From positions 10,519,240 to 10,583,239 of the forward strand of contig JAJEKV010000013.1 in the NCBI GenBank assembly GCA_021234155.1: a DNA stretch of 64,000 nucleotides, written 5' to 3'. Position 1 is the stretch's first letter, and every line of letters begins with the position of its first letter. This document shows, in pieces, positions 36,401-48,346 of the stretch. A program made the translations under genes and the position numbers. Source of the stretch: Isoetes taiwanensis. Taxonomy: Eukaryota > Streptophyta > Lycopodiopsida > Isoetales > Isoetaceae. The notes beneath the pieces were generated by a model. It made no database searches. It saw nothing but the letters and a program-made list of their open reading frames with translations, and had not been told where the DNA came from.

Positions 36401-38111
36401 TTATTTTTGGTCCAGCTAGACTAGTCTTGTCACTAGAATATCATCTTGTACAGACTAGCTAGAAATATCCCATCGCGGTCAAGGCAACCAAAGTGGAGGA
36501 CACGTATAGGCACAAGTTCTCGCCCGCGCCGGGGATCATAGCCAGATAACCCCAAGAATCAACTCCCAAATATAAACATACACCGGCCGGGTTTGAACCC
36601 CCAACCAAGTGCACATTTATTTTTGGCATTACTAGGCCTATACCAACTCACCACACATCCGTTGGGCAAAACTTTAGTCATACATGCACACTTTGTAGGC
36701 AGGATATCTCCTCACCTTAGGAAGTCACGGAAATTTTTGTATTTTTTTATTTTTGGTCCAGCTAGACTAGTCTTGTCACTAGAATATCATCTTGTACTGC
36801 ATTTAGCTAGAAATATCCCATCACGGCCAAGGCAACCAAAGTGGAGGACACGATAGGCACAAGTTCTCCGCCACGCTTGGGATCATGGTCAGATAACCCC
36901 AAGAACCAACTCCCAAATATAAACATACACTTTGCCGGGTTTGAACCCCCGACCAAGTGCACATTTATTTTTGGCATTACTAGGCCTATATCAACTCACC
37001 ACACATCCGTTGGGCAAAACTTTAGTCATACATGCACACTTTGTAGGCGTGGATATCTCCCGCCTTTAGGAAGTCACGGAAAATTTTTGTATTTTTATTT
37101 TTGGTCCAGCTAGACTAGTCTTGTCACTAGAATATCATCTTGTACGCACTAGCTAGAAATATCCCATCACGGGTCAAGGCAACCAAAGTGGAGGACACGA
37201 TAGGCACAAGTTCTACCACGCCTGGGATCATGGCCAGATAACCCTAGTAACCAACTCCCAAATGTAAACATACACTTCGGTCGGGTTTGAACCCCCACCA
37301 AATGCACATTTATTTTGGCATTACTAGGCCTATACCAACTCACCACACATCCGTTGGGCAAAATTTTAGCCATACATGCACACTTTGTAGGCAGGATATC
37401 TCACGCATTAGGAAGTCACGGGAATTTTTGTATTTTTTATTTTTTGGTCCAGCTAGACTAGTCTTGTCACTAGAATATCATCTTGTACGCATCTAGCTAG
37501 AAATATCCTATCACCGGTCAAGGCAACCAAAGTGGAGGACACGATAGGCACAAGTTCTACCACGCCGGGATCATGGGTCAGATAACCCCAAAGAACTAAC
37601 TCCCAAATGTAAACATACACCGGCCGGGTTTGAACCCCCCACCAAATGCACATTTATTTTGGCATTACTAGGCCTATACCAACTCACCACACATCCGTTG
37701 GGCAAAATTTTAGCCATACATGCACACTTTGTAGGCAGGATATCTCTCGCATTAGGAAGTCACGGGAATTTTTGTATTTTTTATTTTTGGTCCAGCTAGA
37801 CTAGTCTTGTCACTAGAATATCATCTTGTACTGCACTAGCTAGAAATATCCCATCACGGTCAAGGCAACCAAAGTGGAGGACACGATATAGGCACAAGTT
37901 CTACCAAGTCGGGGATCATGGTCGTATAACCCCAGTAACCAACTCCCAAATGTAAACATACACTGGCCGGGTTTGAACCCTTGACCAAATGCACATTTAT
38001 TTTGGCATTACTAGGCCTATACCAACTCACCACACATCCGCTGGGCAAAACTTTAGCCATACATGCACACTTTGTAGGCGTGGATATCTCCCGCATTAGG
38101 GAAGTCACGGT
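33460..38111 (+). repeat. ~340-bp satellite, array A3 (14 monomers)
   Basis: Fourteen monomers with the variant order of A2. The segment missing from monomer 1 is also missing from monomer 2 (near 33955). Most monomers are altered at CG and CWG words. Confidence 0.95.
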
Positions 38112-39345
38112 GCTTATTGCCTTCCCGAGTTGGTAAGTTGGTCTCAGAGTCCCCGCTTGGTTTGTAGGTTGTTTGATTGATATGTGCCTTGAGGGTTTGC
38201 AGATTCGTGGAGATGCATAAAGGCTTGGCTAAGTCCGCCGCTTTTGTTCATGTTTGCGTGTTATTGCTGGTCTAAGTATGATAGAGTAGTGGGCAGGGCT
38301 TGGAGGCATAATGGGCTGTAGATTGGAGGCATAATGGGCTTTAGATTGGGTGGATTAGGTAGGCAGTTGGGTCTTTGTTTCTGGGGGCTTGTGGTTATGG
38401 TTAGGGCTGATGGGCATGGTAGACAGGTTATTTTCTGGTGCATATGTGTTTGTGGTTGAGTTTTGTAGTGGAGGTCAGCAGACCCGGTTGGTGGACTCTA
38501 TGGCATGCGTAGCATATTTCATTGGGAAGTAAGATGATACATCTGAGATGCATAAGAAAACACCATTTCTAGTGTGCTGAGTTTGTCTCTGTTAATAAGG
38601 GAAGGTAATTTATGAACAGGATGGTTTGTATAATGGTGACAATGCTTGGAGAGGTCATTTGTATATGCTGTACATCTAATGATTGTTCTGAAAAGGTACA
38701 GCCAAGATGTTTTAAATGGAATGGAAGCGGCCGGGTAAGCGACTTTTGAATACAAAGCAGTAGTTAACATAACTGGATGTGTGCTAAGGTTAGCCATCCG
38801 CTATGTGTTAATGGAAAATGTTGAGGTGAAGGGCGATGAGCCAAGAAGTTTTCATAGCTTACCTGTCACCCCTTGCATTGTTACCAATTTGTTGCTAACA
38901 TTTGTATTGTTTGGGTGCAGTGTAACCTAAAACTTCTTCTCCTTAATGTTTTTCATTTTGTGGAGAACAAGAAGAACCAATGGAGATATGCTATCAAGCG
39001 ACATGGTGAGATCTTCATCGGTGGTGGATGACCGTAAACAACGCCGCAATATGATGGAATTTATAGCATGCTTTCAGTTTTGTATTGGTGATGTATTTAT
39101 GACATGAATACATGGATATACTTTGATTTCATATCTGGTTATTAAAAAAGGCGAAATTCTCCCTAATTTGGCATTTGCTTTAACATAGGCTTTAGTAAGT
39201 GGCTATTGGTTATGCATATATTAGGAATGGATATGGCCTGGGTTAAAAACCAGGGTGGATATAGTGGAATGTTTTTACCTTGAATTAAATCTGCTTTTGT
39301 AATATAGTGCAAAGTAGGATTATAATCTTGGTAAAAACGTATCGT
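38112..39345. other. Post-array region, repeat copy 2
   Basis: Collinear with 19907-21145. The short Cys-rich frame is broken here at 39000-39050 by changes at CTG words. Confidence 0.4.
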
Positions 39346-39488
39346 AGAAAAAGTGAAAGGGAACCTAAGAAAAAGGGCACGAGGAAAAAGAGAAGAGGAA
39401 AACAGGAAAATAGAAGGCGGAAAGGGCACGGGGAATAGGGGATGAGAGAACGGGTAAAGAAAGGGAAAAAGGGAAGAAAAAAAACGAA
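39346..39488. repeat. Short polypurine tract, repeat copy 2
   Basis: Same tract, slightly shorter, with a few words changed at CG positions. Confidence 0.85.
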
Positions 39489-40271
39489 TGAAACAAGGTG
39501 TCACAAGACGAGGGGTTGCCCTATGGTGGCCCGAGAATGTGTTTTCATAGTTTCTATTTCATCGTTTCGTGTTGGGTCTTTTTTGTTTTGTGTGGCTTGG
39601 CCTTTAGGGGCAATTCATAAACAAAAATGAACAAATGCCACTGTCATTAGTGTACGATTTGAAGTACGTACAAAAATCATGTTCTAACCATGCGATAAAA
39701 AAATGCCCTAAATAGACAAAAATTGATTATAAGTGAACAGTCTGAAGACAACTTTTAAATTCTATGAGCTATAACAAATATAAGTAATTTTAGAAAGTTA
39801 TTATTAGTGCATTATGATAGTTTTCTATTTTTTTTTTCAAATTGGTACTAACAACTTTTTGAAAATATTAGTGAAAAAAATTAGAATGTAAATTTCCTAG
39901 AAATATACTTCGAATATTTTCGTGCAATGAACTTCGAACCGCTATTGTAAATTGATATATCGAAGTCAGATAACTTGGACCATAACTCCAAAACAATTCC
40001 TAAAGCTATCACCCCAAAAAAGTCTAGAGAAATGAACTTACATGAAAATAAGTCAGAGAACCTATTTTGATCTCTTGATTTAGAGGACTCTCGCAACAAA
40101 GACAAAAGGTTATAACATCAAAGATTGCCAATTAGATATAATGTCAAGTTTCTCGATACAATGCTCGAAAGAAACATCTAGCAAAGAGCTTACATTTTAG
40201 CGCTTGGAAAAATGTAACCACGCTACCCCAGGTTGTACCAGCAGTTGACAGTCACAAGATTTGTTGTATTT

Positions 40272-40420
40272 CTAATCAATATTCTTGATTGCAATACCAT
40301 CCAAATAAAGTGAATCATTCTGCACCTTATTTTTAAGTTGTTCATGAAGCTCTGCAAATAGTTTGAAGCATTGTGATTTTGTCTTCCTAAGAATAGTCAC
40401 GCCGCAATCCTTTCCCATCT
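40272..40420 (-). pseudogene. SANT/Myb-like exon, repeat copy 2
   Basis: Counterpart of the exon at 57694-57840. GTCACGCCGC replaces GCTGCTGC, adding two bases and breaking the IAAAIL segment. Confidence 0.5.
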
Positions 40421-40544
40421 CTATGCACCCACTAGTAGAGCAAGGGTTTACCCTTTAAAGGTAACCCAAAAGTTATAAATTCTCGATAGAAACAGAATCT
40501 AATCCCAGAACATAAACTATGTATACGCATGATTTGCATTTAGA

Positions 40545-40775
40545 TAACCCAAGTATCTGTGTTTATCTGTTCATTATGTGAAACACATACATTCTTAATA
40601 TTGTCCTCTATAGACAAACAATTATACGAGTGGCACATGTTCATGCAAATAAGAACCCCATGAACAACCTGGCATGCAATCAGAAGATCTCGGATTTCTC
40701 CAATTGCTTTATTTGCTTGAAGTTCAATTTCCTTGATAAAATCAGGAATGTCAAGACATGCAGATTCAGATTTTT
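40545..40775 (-). other. Unrecognised open segment, repeat copy 2
   Basis: An open minus-strand run of about 75 codons reading ESACLDIPDFIKEIELQANK, AIGEIRDLLIACQVVHGVLI, then CMNMC and CLSIEDNIKNVCVSHNEQIN, ending at a stop. The first part could be an amphipathic helix. It lies just upstream of the SANT-like exon on the same strand and may belong to the same former gene. I do not recognise the family. Confidence 0.35.
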
Positions 40776-41531
40776 TTTGTTATAACCTCCTTGAAAGCCC
40801 CACAGACCATAACCCAGTCTATATTGAGAAATAATAATGCATTAAAAAAAAAACCACATTATGAATATGATAATGGTTGTGATATGCTTAGGTGCGGTGA
40901 CATCAAATGCAGCATTCTATATTGAGAATAAGTTAGTAGCAACTTTGTTGCCAACCTTGTCTTCCATGTGTAGAGTGAGATCGTGCTTCAATTAATAATC
41001 GTAACTAGAGATAAATCCTTATATCATTAATGTTATAAGGTAGAATGGCATCTTGTGAGCAAATGCAGACAATGCCAACCTAAATGTTCCAATCTTGTTT
41101 GCTGATCCCAGCTGGGCTTGTTGTTCTGCAGCCTAGATGTGAATATATCTGCAAGTTCTTTTCTAGAAAGAGAGTTCAAGATAACGAGGCCCCAAGTTCT
41201 TAGAGAGTGAGTTCAGAGATAACAAGCCCCCAATCGCTTGAGGATGATAGCCTTGCGTGATGAGGTTTATGATTTGACAGAAAAATCCCATGATCCAGAT
41301 TAAAAGAGGAGTTGCCAGTTGAAGACGTGGTTCATTATGAGGTTCGTGCGCCCACAAAGGATTCTCTTTTGATCTTTACACGAGTCAGAATTGCCTGAAA
41401 CCTCCACACAAGCTAGTTCTTTGTCCATTCCAAGAAATTGTTTCCTTTCTGCAAGAACATTGATCTCTTTGACTATTTCCACAGGTAAGTTGAGCATTCT
41501 CTTGGTGTTGAACGACAACCGCCAAAGGCCT

Positions 41532-42627
41532 AAACTGCACGTTGAGAAAATGCATGTGCTAGATCTTCAGCCAGCTGATAACTTTGAAATCACAATGGGA
41601 TGTATTAACCAGGAAAAAGTTACAGCAGAAACATACAACAAATACCAAAAGTGAAGCATCCAAAGATGACAGCCCTTGGGTCAACTTTGTGCATTCCTGA
41701 GCATATCTTTCTAACAGGTCCCTCTCTCTTAAGCAGAATAATGCCATCTGTATGTACGGTAAAGATGTAAGAATATCTTGTAAGAAATCACAACCATATT
41801 TGTCTGACTCACATATATTAGTATTGTACCTGCAATCCTTTCTCGCGAAACCTTGTTGTATCATGAGTAGAAACCATTGGACGTTCCCGTTAATGTGCTC
41901 TAGTCCTAGCCCCTTAAAGGTTTTCCTTTCTTCTTCGATGTTAAAGTATTCCGCGAGAACCCTTTGCTCACCGCACACCATCAAATAGAAATTTGTAGAT
42001 CCCAACACTCATATCCGCACCATATTGCAAAGCACGTAAGATGTCAAACTCACAAGTAAGGGGACATTGTTGTCACCCTCAAAGGTGAGCCGCACATCAT
42101 ACTCGCTTTTAAATTGCCCAACTTTATTGTCGGTTTTAAGTCCCCGACCACCACAGGCTTCAATACATTCCCCGATCAAGTTCACAAGGATCGGTGTTAA
42201 GACAAAGGGCACATGATTTCATCAACCATTAATTTAATTCATCCACCAAGTGTCCCGAGGTTATGCCAAGAAAAGACAGCCTTTATAACCACTAGACAAA
42301 ATGTGAATGGTCTTTGCATCTTCTCGCCTTTCCATTAATGTATAACTTCTTCGATCCATGGCATCAAAACTAATTCCATATCCGATTCAAGAGCCGGGGT
42401 CGTGTTGCTAGAGAGTGAACCTCATTAATCTAAAATGACAATGTCACCGGGTTCCTCAAAACCGAAAGCACCGTAAAGAAATTAAGGGCATACTCACGCT
42501 ATCGCTAATAATGGAAACAATCGACATTGATGCTTGAATAATCTAGCAAAGAACACCTCGCCCCCATTTACAACACAGAGAATGCATGCCTTGTCGAGCA
42601 TAACGAATTGCGCTGGCAAGCCCAAGC
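41532..42627 (-). pseudogene. Acyl-CoA oxidase 3' half, repeat copy 2
   Basis: Collinear with 58948-60045. EYFNIEEERKTFKGLGLEHI and CLRERDLLERYAQECTKLTQ are intact, while the Gly-rich EACGGQG exon is shifted by extra bases near 42050-42180. Confidence 0.78.
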
Positions 42628-42799
42628 CGGAAAGGACCACATCTTCTTTTTATTTTGGTAAGGCTTTGGTTTTTGTGCAAGGGAACGCCGCATGTTACGC
42701 CGGATGCGCCTCCCTTCTCATTTCCATCCCCTCTTGCGGGAAGTCGGCTTAAATTGAATGCCACTCCGGATCTCGAAATGAGGCGCGAATTGAATGAGA

Positions 42800-44363
42800 G
42801 AAATTGAGGAGCGGATTTGAATTTCCGTGCTTATACTCTAAATTGCCTCCTCCCCGTTTCAATCCTCCTCGCCTCCTGTTCCAGGCGCTCTCACTCTCAT
42901 TTCCGGCACCTCTCCTGGGCTCTGGCGCAAAGGTGAGCCATTCTTCCTTTTGTGCAAGTTTTCTTCTTCCGTTCTTCCTATGCTTACGGGTTTTTGCCCG
43001 CTCGGTTCGCCTCAGGCCCAGCCTCGGCTCTCATTTCCTAGACCTCTCCTCTCTCTCAATCTTGGCTAAGGTGAGCCATTCTTCCTTTCCTTTTCTTCCG
43101 TTCTTTCTATGCTTACGTTCGAGCCCATTTCTTTCATTCATTCTTCCCCGACTCGCACAATGGCCTGGTTTTACATAGTGGTAAGTTTTCTATCAAGCAT
43201 CTAGATGTAAACTCTTGTCGCAAACAAATTGCTCATATGTATCCACTCTTTCGGTGAAACCCAGGGATGTGGAATGTTAGTTCCAGTGCATGCAAAGAAT
43301 GGCTCCAAATTCGACAATAGATGCTATAATGGCTCCAAATTTTGTTGAATTTTAAAGCTCCAAATTCATATTTGAGGTTTGTATAAACAACCTATTCTCG
43401 GGATATGCTCATTCATTTCACACAGCCCCTTTTAATCTCACTCTAGATGGATGCATCAAGATATTTAGCTTGCCTCCTACCGCTTTTGAGGATGACAAGG
43501 GTAAGAACATAGAATGCTTGATTCATAGATACACTAAGCTTCTTTAAGCCATTTCCAAGCTTTTATTTTCAGATATCATTGTTGTTTAGCATGATTATGG
43601 CACTTTTTATTGTTTGGTGCTTGGAGCGAGCACTTCAGACTCCACCATTTTCATTTGTTGAAATTATTTTGGCAAAATAGTTTTAACACAATGGAGGCCT
43701 CCTTCATTGTCACACATATCGATGTACGTAGATAACGGTTTCGGTTCATATTGATATCGAAAAGCATTATTTTGGTGAGACGGCTTATGTTTTGGTTCTA
43801 TTCCTATTTCCATAATTATTTAAGCAAATGTAAGATGCATTTAAACTACAAAGCATTTCATCGTGGTTTGGGTGCTTCAATTTATTCAATAGGATATAAT
43901 GTTCTAAAACCTTTCATGTCCAAATTTCTATGCAGGATTTCTAAGGAAACGCGAAAGTCCGAGAGCCAAGAATGGCTAACCAACGTGGTAATTATATCTA
44001 CTTTTAGCTTTTATAGTTTTTAAAGTCCCAAAGAGTCAATTATACACGTAATACCTGCTGAATCCCTTTGACATGAGAAATCACAAAGTAGCACCCTTAG
44101 GACTGCTCTATGGTTCTAGCTTGAAGTGGAGGAGAATGCATTTTAGCTATGCAGGTAAAACCATGCATACAAGCTATTTAGTTAGTACATTCTGTAGTAG
44201 AGGGACATGACCCGGAATGTCATATCAGGCATATAGCTAATGCAACTGTCCTCATCAAAGTAGTGGAGAGATGGATTTTAGTTAGCATGTCTTGAAAAAC
44301 TGCACGGAAACAATGCTTTTCTTCCCTGTACATTATACTGGAAAATAGGCCCTTTAATGTGCA
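42800..44363 (+). pseudogene. 5' end of an unidentified plus-strand gene, repeat copy 2 (no 3' part)
   Basis: Same leader and exon pattern with more CG/CTG changes. The third exon, near 43936-43987, reads ...SESQEWLTNV before GTAATT. It is also cut off by the next repeat copy. Confidence 0.4.
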
Positions 44364-44930
44364 GACCATTAGTTTGTTTTGATTTTCTTAATTTGCGCAT
44401 TGCATTGTTTTCAATTTGTCGTATGCGTTCCCTAGTCACATTGTACATGTAACCCACTTCTTCAAGAGTCTTAGACTTGCCACCAGCTAGACCAAATCGA
44501 TGCCATATAATCTCTCGCACCTGTGGTTTTAAAGTATGCAAAACCTTGTCCACATCTTTTTTTAGCCACAATGCACTGGTAACTTTCTCAGTACATTCAG
44601 AAGTCTCATCTGCAAGTATCTCCTGCAATGTTAAGGCTATCAGCATCTGTTTAATAACAGTGGAATCAAGCAGAATACAAGCTTACCGTAAAGGTTGTAG
44701 TGCCATCACCAATAGGTCTGTCAAGAGACCAAATTGGCTTTGACCAATTCATAAGAGTATTTAACCTGGTCACACTCAAGCCAACAAACTGGCTTTGACC
44801 AATTCATAAGAGTATTTAACCTGGTCACACTCAAGCCAACAAACTCTGCCAATTCTTGCTCTTCAGGAGCTCTCCCATGCTTCTCAAAAAAATCTATTTT
44901 GGCATTCCTTATACGCGATATTATCTCATA
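44364..44930 (-). pseudogene. Plastid-type sigma-70 factor, regions 3 and 4 only, copy 3
   Basis: Sigma factors of this family direct the bacterial-type RNA polymerase of plastids to promoters. Two exons are visible. The upper exon (from 44687) encodes region 3, EKHGRAPEEQELAEFVGLS, then SLDRPIGDGTTTFT. A 64-base GT-AG intron (44623-44686) follows. The lower exon opens with EILADETSECTEKV and holds region 4 with the helix-turn-helix TLEEVGYMYNVTRERIRQIE and NAMRKLRK. Joining at the intron restores the usual GDG...EILADE order. A 55-base direct duplication (44736-44790 and 44791-44845) in the upper exon shifts the frame. Regions 1 and 2 are absent, and the copia remnant lies directly upstream. 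The C-terminal tail crosses the repeat junction. I infer a truncated, non-functional fragment. Confidence 0.88.
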
Positions 44931-45109
44931 ATGATGAACCTAAACGAAATTAAATGTGAAGCATTAGACGAAATTAAATGAAATTAAATGTGCAGTAATC
45001 AAACAAACATCTGTAAGAGTCATAAAAAATTAAACTCACCTGGTAGAATTGAGATCGTTTCTGCATCAGTAACGAAAATAGTTCTGGGTCTGCTTGCTAC
45101 TGATACTCT

Positions 45110-46250
45110 TTCGAAGCATGAATAAACATCCTTACTACAAAAGCAATATCTGGTCGAGTAATAGTAAGGAGCCTACTAACTTTTGATATAAAGTAGGATC
45201 ACATGAGTCTCCTTCAAGATCAAGAGTAAGCTTTGTACCTGCATCAAAGGGATTGACGGCAGGGTTTGCAATTTGCCATAAAAAACATTCACTATGCCTC
45301 CTTAAGATACTTGGTTTGTGTAAGACGACTGTAACTTGAATTCTGCCAGACTTCTATCCCCCATGAGTCTGATTTCAACCTGTGCCTTAATTTGCTCCTT
45401 GATATTAAAAATCTCGTCTGTAGCATCTCCTGTTACAATAGTGCCATACAGATAGTGCATAAGAGTGCAGATTTTCTGTTTATATCCTTGTAATATAGAC
45501 AGGGATCAGCCCCAGACCTCGTGTAACCTGTGATGCCAATACCTAGGAGTCGGCTTAAGACCATTCAAGCTTCTCCTGTACAATAAGCTTTATTATCAAG
45601 TAGCCATAGTACCCACCTTCTGCTAGCTGCTAATGAGACAACCCTAAACAGTTTACTTCGAGCCATTGGGGAAAGACATCAATATAATCGTGTCCAAATT
45701 TTTGGTTGTAGCACTTAGCTACTAATCTGGCCTTATATTTAGCAATAGTACCATCAGAGTCGAATTTCGTCCTAAACGCCTATTTGTTATCAACAATGTT
45801 AGGATGTTTAGGTCTAGGATAAGCTGCCAAGTATCTTGTTTGGAGAGCATAAGCAATTCAGCATGCATAGCTTCTCACCATTCCTTAGACAGAGCTGCTT
45901 GGAATATAAGTGTGGATCATGATGGTCAAGGACTTTAGCCATCAATGTATTATTACAGGTACAATCCTTAGGAGATAAAGGAGTTGCTGATAAAGCAGAA
46001 GATGCTGGTTGTGAATGATCTTCTGCACTAGAAAATTTGGTATATCAAGAAAAGGTTGGCTCTTCTATAAAAAAGACATCTGCCAGCTAAATGTTGATCA
46101 TAGACTCTAGAGCCAGAAACCCAATAATTGCATTCCTTTGCCAGCCTATATATGCACAAAAAGTTTTAAAAATCAGTTAATAGAAAAGCACTGTCTGTCT
46201 TCCATAACCAAGCTGCAATGTCAAATGGGCGATAATCAAAGTAAAAAGTC
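45110..46250 (-). mobile_element. Ty1/copia pol remnant, copy 3
   Basis: Best-read copy of the element. From high to low coordinates it gives a post-integrase region ending LADVFFIEEPTFS, a Ser/Pro-rich linker, the reverse transcriptase start DGTIAKYKARLVAK with YNQKFGHDYIDVF, then the KLTLDLEGD, DPTLYQKLVGSL and RPDIAFVV motifs. This is the usual copia order (integrase, reverse transcriptase, RNase H), but integrase and gag are missing, no LTR pair was seen and stops interrupt the frame. It is an old truncated insertion, duplicated with the surrounding unit. It lies between a spliced exon of an unknown gene and the sigma fragment, all on the same strand. Confidence 0.86.
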
Positions 46251-46395
46251 ACACCAGATCTCTTAACAGCAATACTTAAACATATTTTGCTCTCTAATTC
46301 AGTATGCAAATTATGAAGAACGTTGACTCATTGGAATAGTCAGAAGCTTATCATTTGCTGAATCTTAGTGGAATCCAGAAAATTATTCTCCTTAC

Positions 46396-46587
46396 TTGCT
46401 GTCAAGGTGTGCTATGACTTCACCATCTGGATATGCAAGCGTTGTTACTTTGAATGCTTCTCTTATTGCCTCCTTCCACCTTCCTCCAATATGAGAATAA
46501 TCTGGGGAAATTGTAACAGTTTTACCAGGCTCTTCCATTGGTAATGAATATCCTGACAACAAATGTCCCACCCAGAGATCCCCTTTC
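46396..46587 (-). CDS. Single exon of an unrecognised gene, copy 3
   Basis: A 192-base open stretch bounded by a good acceptor (GTACATGTGCAG) and donor (GTAAGG) on the minus strand. It encodes about 64 residues, including GDLWVGHLLSGYSLPMEEPG, KTVTISPDYSHIGGRWKEAI and REAFKVTTLAYPDGEVIAHL. The residue mix is typical of a folded globular domain, and I do not recognise the family. No flanking exons were identified: the copia remnant follows on the downstream side and the interval upstream is empty. It is probably a captured or stranded exon of a host gene. Confidence 0.5.
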
Positions 46588-46976
46588 CTGCACATGTACA
46601 TGTAGATCTCCATCAGCAATTAAAGGATCATAGACTTTACAAAATCATTACCTTGTCAAGCATGTTTACCTTATAACATCCATATGTCGAGGTACATAAT
46701 GGCCATCACCAAGGCCAAGTAGCACCTTCTCTCCTTTATTCTCTCTGTAAGAGAACTTAGAAACGTGTTATGATTGATCATTATTGTACACAGGTTTATT
46801 CATCAATTAAACCGTCATGTTACATATTCTGGTGGATGGCATGGAACACACTCTTCCAGCTGTGATATATGTATTCCATAATGTTCAAGGATGGGTCGGA
46901 AATGAGTTAACAAAAAATGAGGCTACGATTGGAGCCTCATGTACTGGGCTAACAACGTGGGCGTTATCTTTGAGTA

Positions 46977-47687
46977 ATGTATGTAATGGCCAGTAACCTC
47001 TTTAACCCAGCCCCGTCCTTTGTCCATTCAAAAAATTGCTCAGAGAAGAAGGCCTTAGATGTGTTAAGAAAATGTGGAAATGCTAAGAATCTATTAAAGG
47101 GAAAGCTGCTTCATCAAGAAATTATCGAACGTGGTTTAAGTGGAGATAGATACATTAGTAATCTTCTAATCTGATTGGCACAATACTAGAGTAGTTAGCT
47201 GTTAATACCAGATAAAAATCTGGCAAATGTAAGGAAGCTTGTATAATAGCAGGTGACCAAGCACAACCAAATGACTCATGTTGGGAACACGTATGCATAT
47301 CAATTTCGCAAGCTTTGAACTGAGAAGAAATTATTTCCATATAAAAGATTGCACCCATGCAAAGATGCCATGATTAGACTGTTGCCCTGATAAAACCAAA
47401 AGTACTTCTTACTTTGTCCAGTCACCAATATCAGGTCCACCATGTAGGCCCAGACCTTGCCAGAACACCTGCAGAAATCCAACTATCAAGTCAATATGAT
47501 AATGCTTCATGTGCGAATACAGAAAACAAGCAGCCCTGTTACCTTTGCAACAACCTGAGCAATATCTTTCCTTCTCCAATACTCTTCTGTACTTCCTGAA
47601 CGCCTAGAAGAGATATTATATGAAGTAGAAGATAAAACAGAAGACTCCCCTCGGCACAGAAATCAAAACCTATGGTGTGACAAGATC
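46977..47687 (+). pseudogene. Pentatricopeptide repeat (PPR) protein remnant, copy 3
   Basis: PPR proteins bind organelle RNA. A 65-codon frame from the ATG at 46977 contains VLRKCGNAKNLLKGKLLHQE, then IIERGLSGDRYISNLLI, which follows the usual PPR pattern LLxxCGxxxxLxxGKxxHxxIIxxGLxxDxxxxNxLI. The frame then breaks. A shifted frame downstream shows IPDKNLA, matching the next motif (FDxIPDKNLxxW). About 400 bases further, LEEILYEVEDKTE could be a distant C-terminal piece. No tandem series of full motifs survives, so this is a decayed fragment, repeated with the unit. Confidence 0.7.
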
Positions 47688-48346
47688 CCTGCTCAGCAGA
47701 CGTTTCTCCATACCGGCAGAGGCGTTTCTCCATACCGGAGGCCGGGAAAATTGATTTCTGTTGCTACTTCAAAGTTAGGTTTAGAGAGTGAACAAAAAAC
47801 TAGTAGGTTTGGCAAATTTTTTTACGTCTCCAAGCCTACAACATCAATAAGATATGAATTTTGAATGTTGGTGTGATGGTGTTATCTTTGAAATATGAGG
47901 CTCTATGTTAAGAAATGTGTCTAAGGCATATTAGATAATTATCTAAAGCATAACTAATGATTTCTCACCTTATCAAAACTTGGAATTTTAGAAACAGCTA
48001 GGACCAGCTAGGACCGCCTAAATTGCCTAAGGTTAACTATACGGTCTAGAAATAAGACACGACCATTTTGAACTCACATGTGTTGGTAATGCGCTATGTA
48101 TACATAGAGATGGAGTTACAGAGAAACTCAAATAGAGAGAGAATATTAAAATTGTGCCTTTGTAATTTCTTGCCCTATTATGGCGTTTAGACTTTGAAGC
48201 GGCCTTGTTCAAAAATATGTGACCAATGTGAATGCTTACATCTAAAGCACAAGACCTGATGCACAACAAGACATCATAACTCAAAAGATTTGCATTTTAT
48301 TTAGGGGGGCATTCTCCAGAAACACACTAGACACAAGTTCTATGTA

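Larger units (their letters stand above)
26194..44363. repeat. 18-kb tandem repeat, copy 2
   Basis: Same order and content as copy 1, with a length within a few bases of it. The left junction reads TTTTTAATGTGC then GACCATTAG. This is the copy most heavily altered at CAG/CTG words, for example near 38700-38760 and 41090-41300. Confidence 0.95.

Noticed and set aside
8027-44363. Repeat-induced or deamination-type mutation as the cause of differences between copies
   Set aside because: Changes at CWG sites are mostly indels and transversions, not C-to-T or G-to-A transitions.
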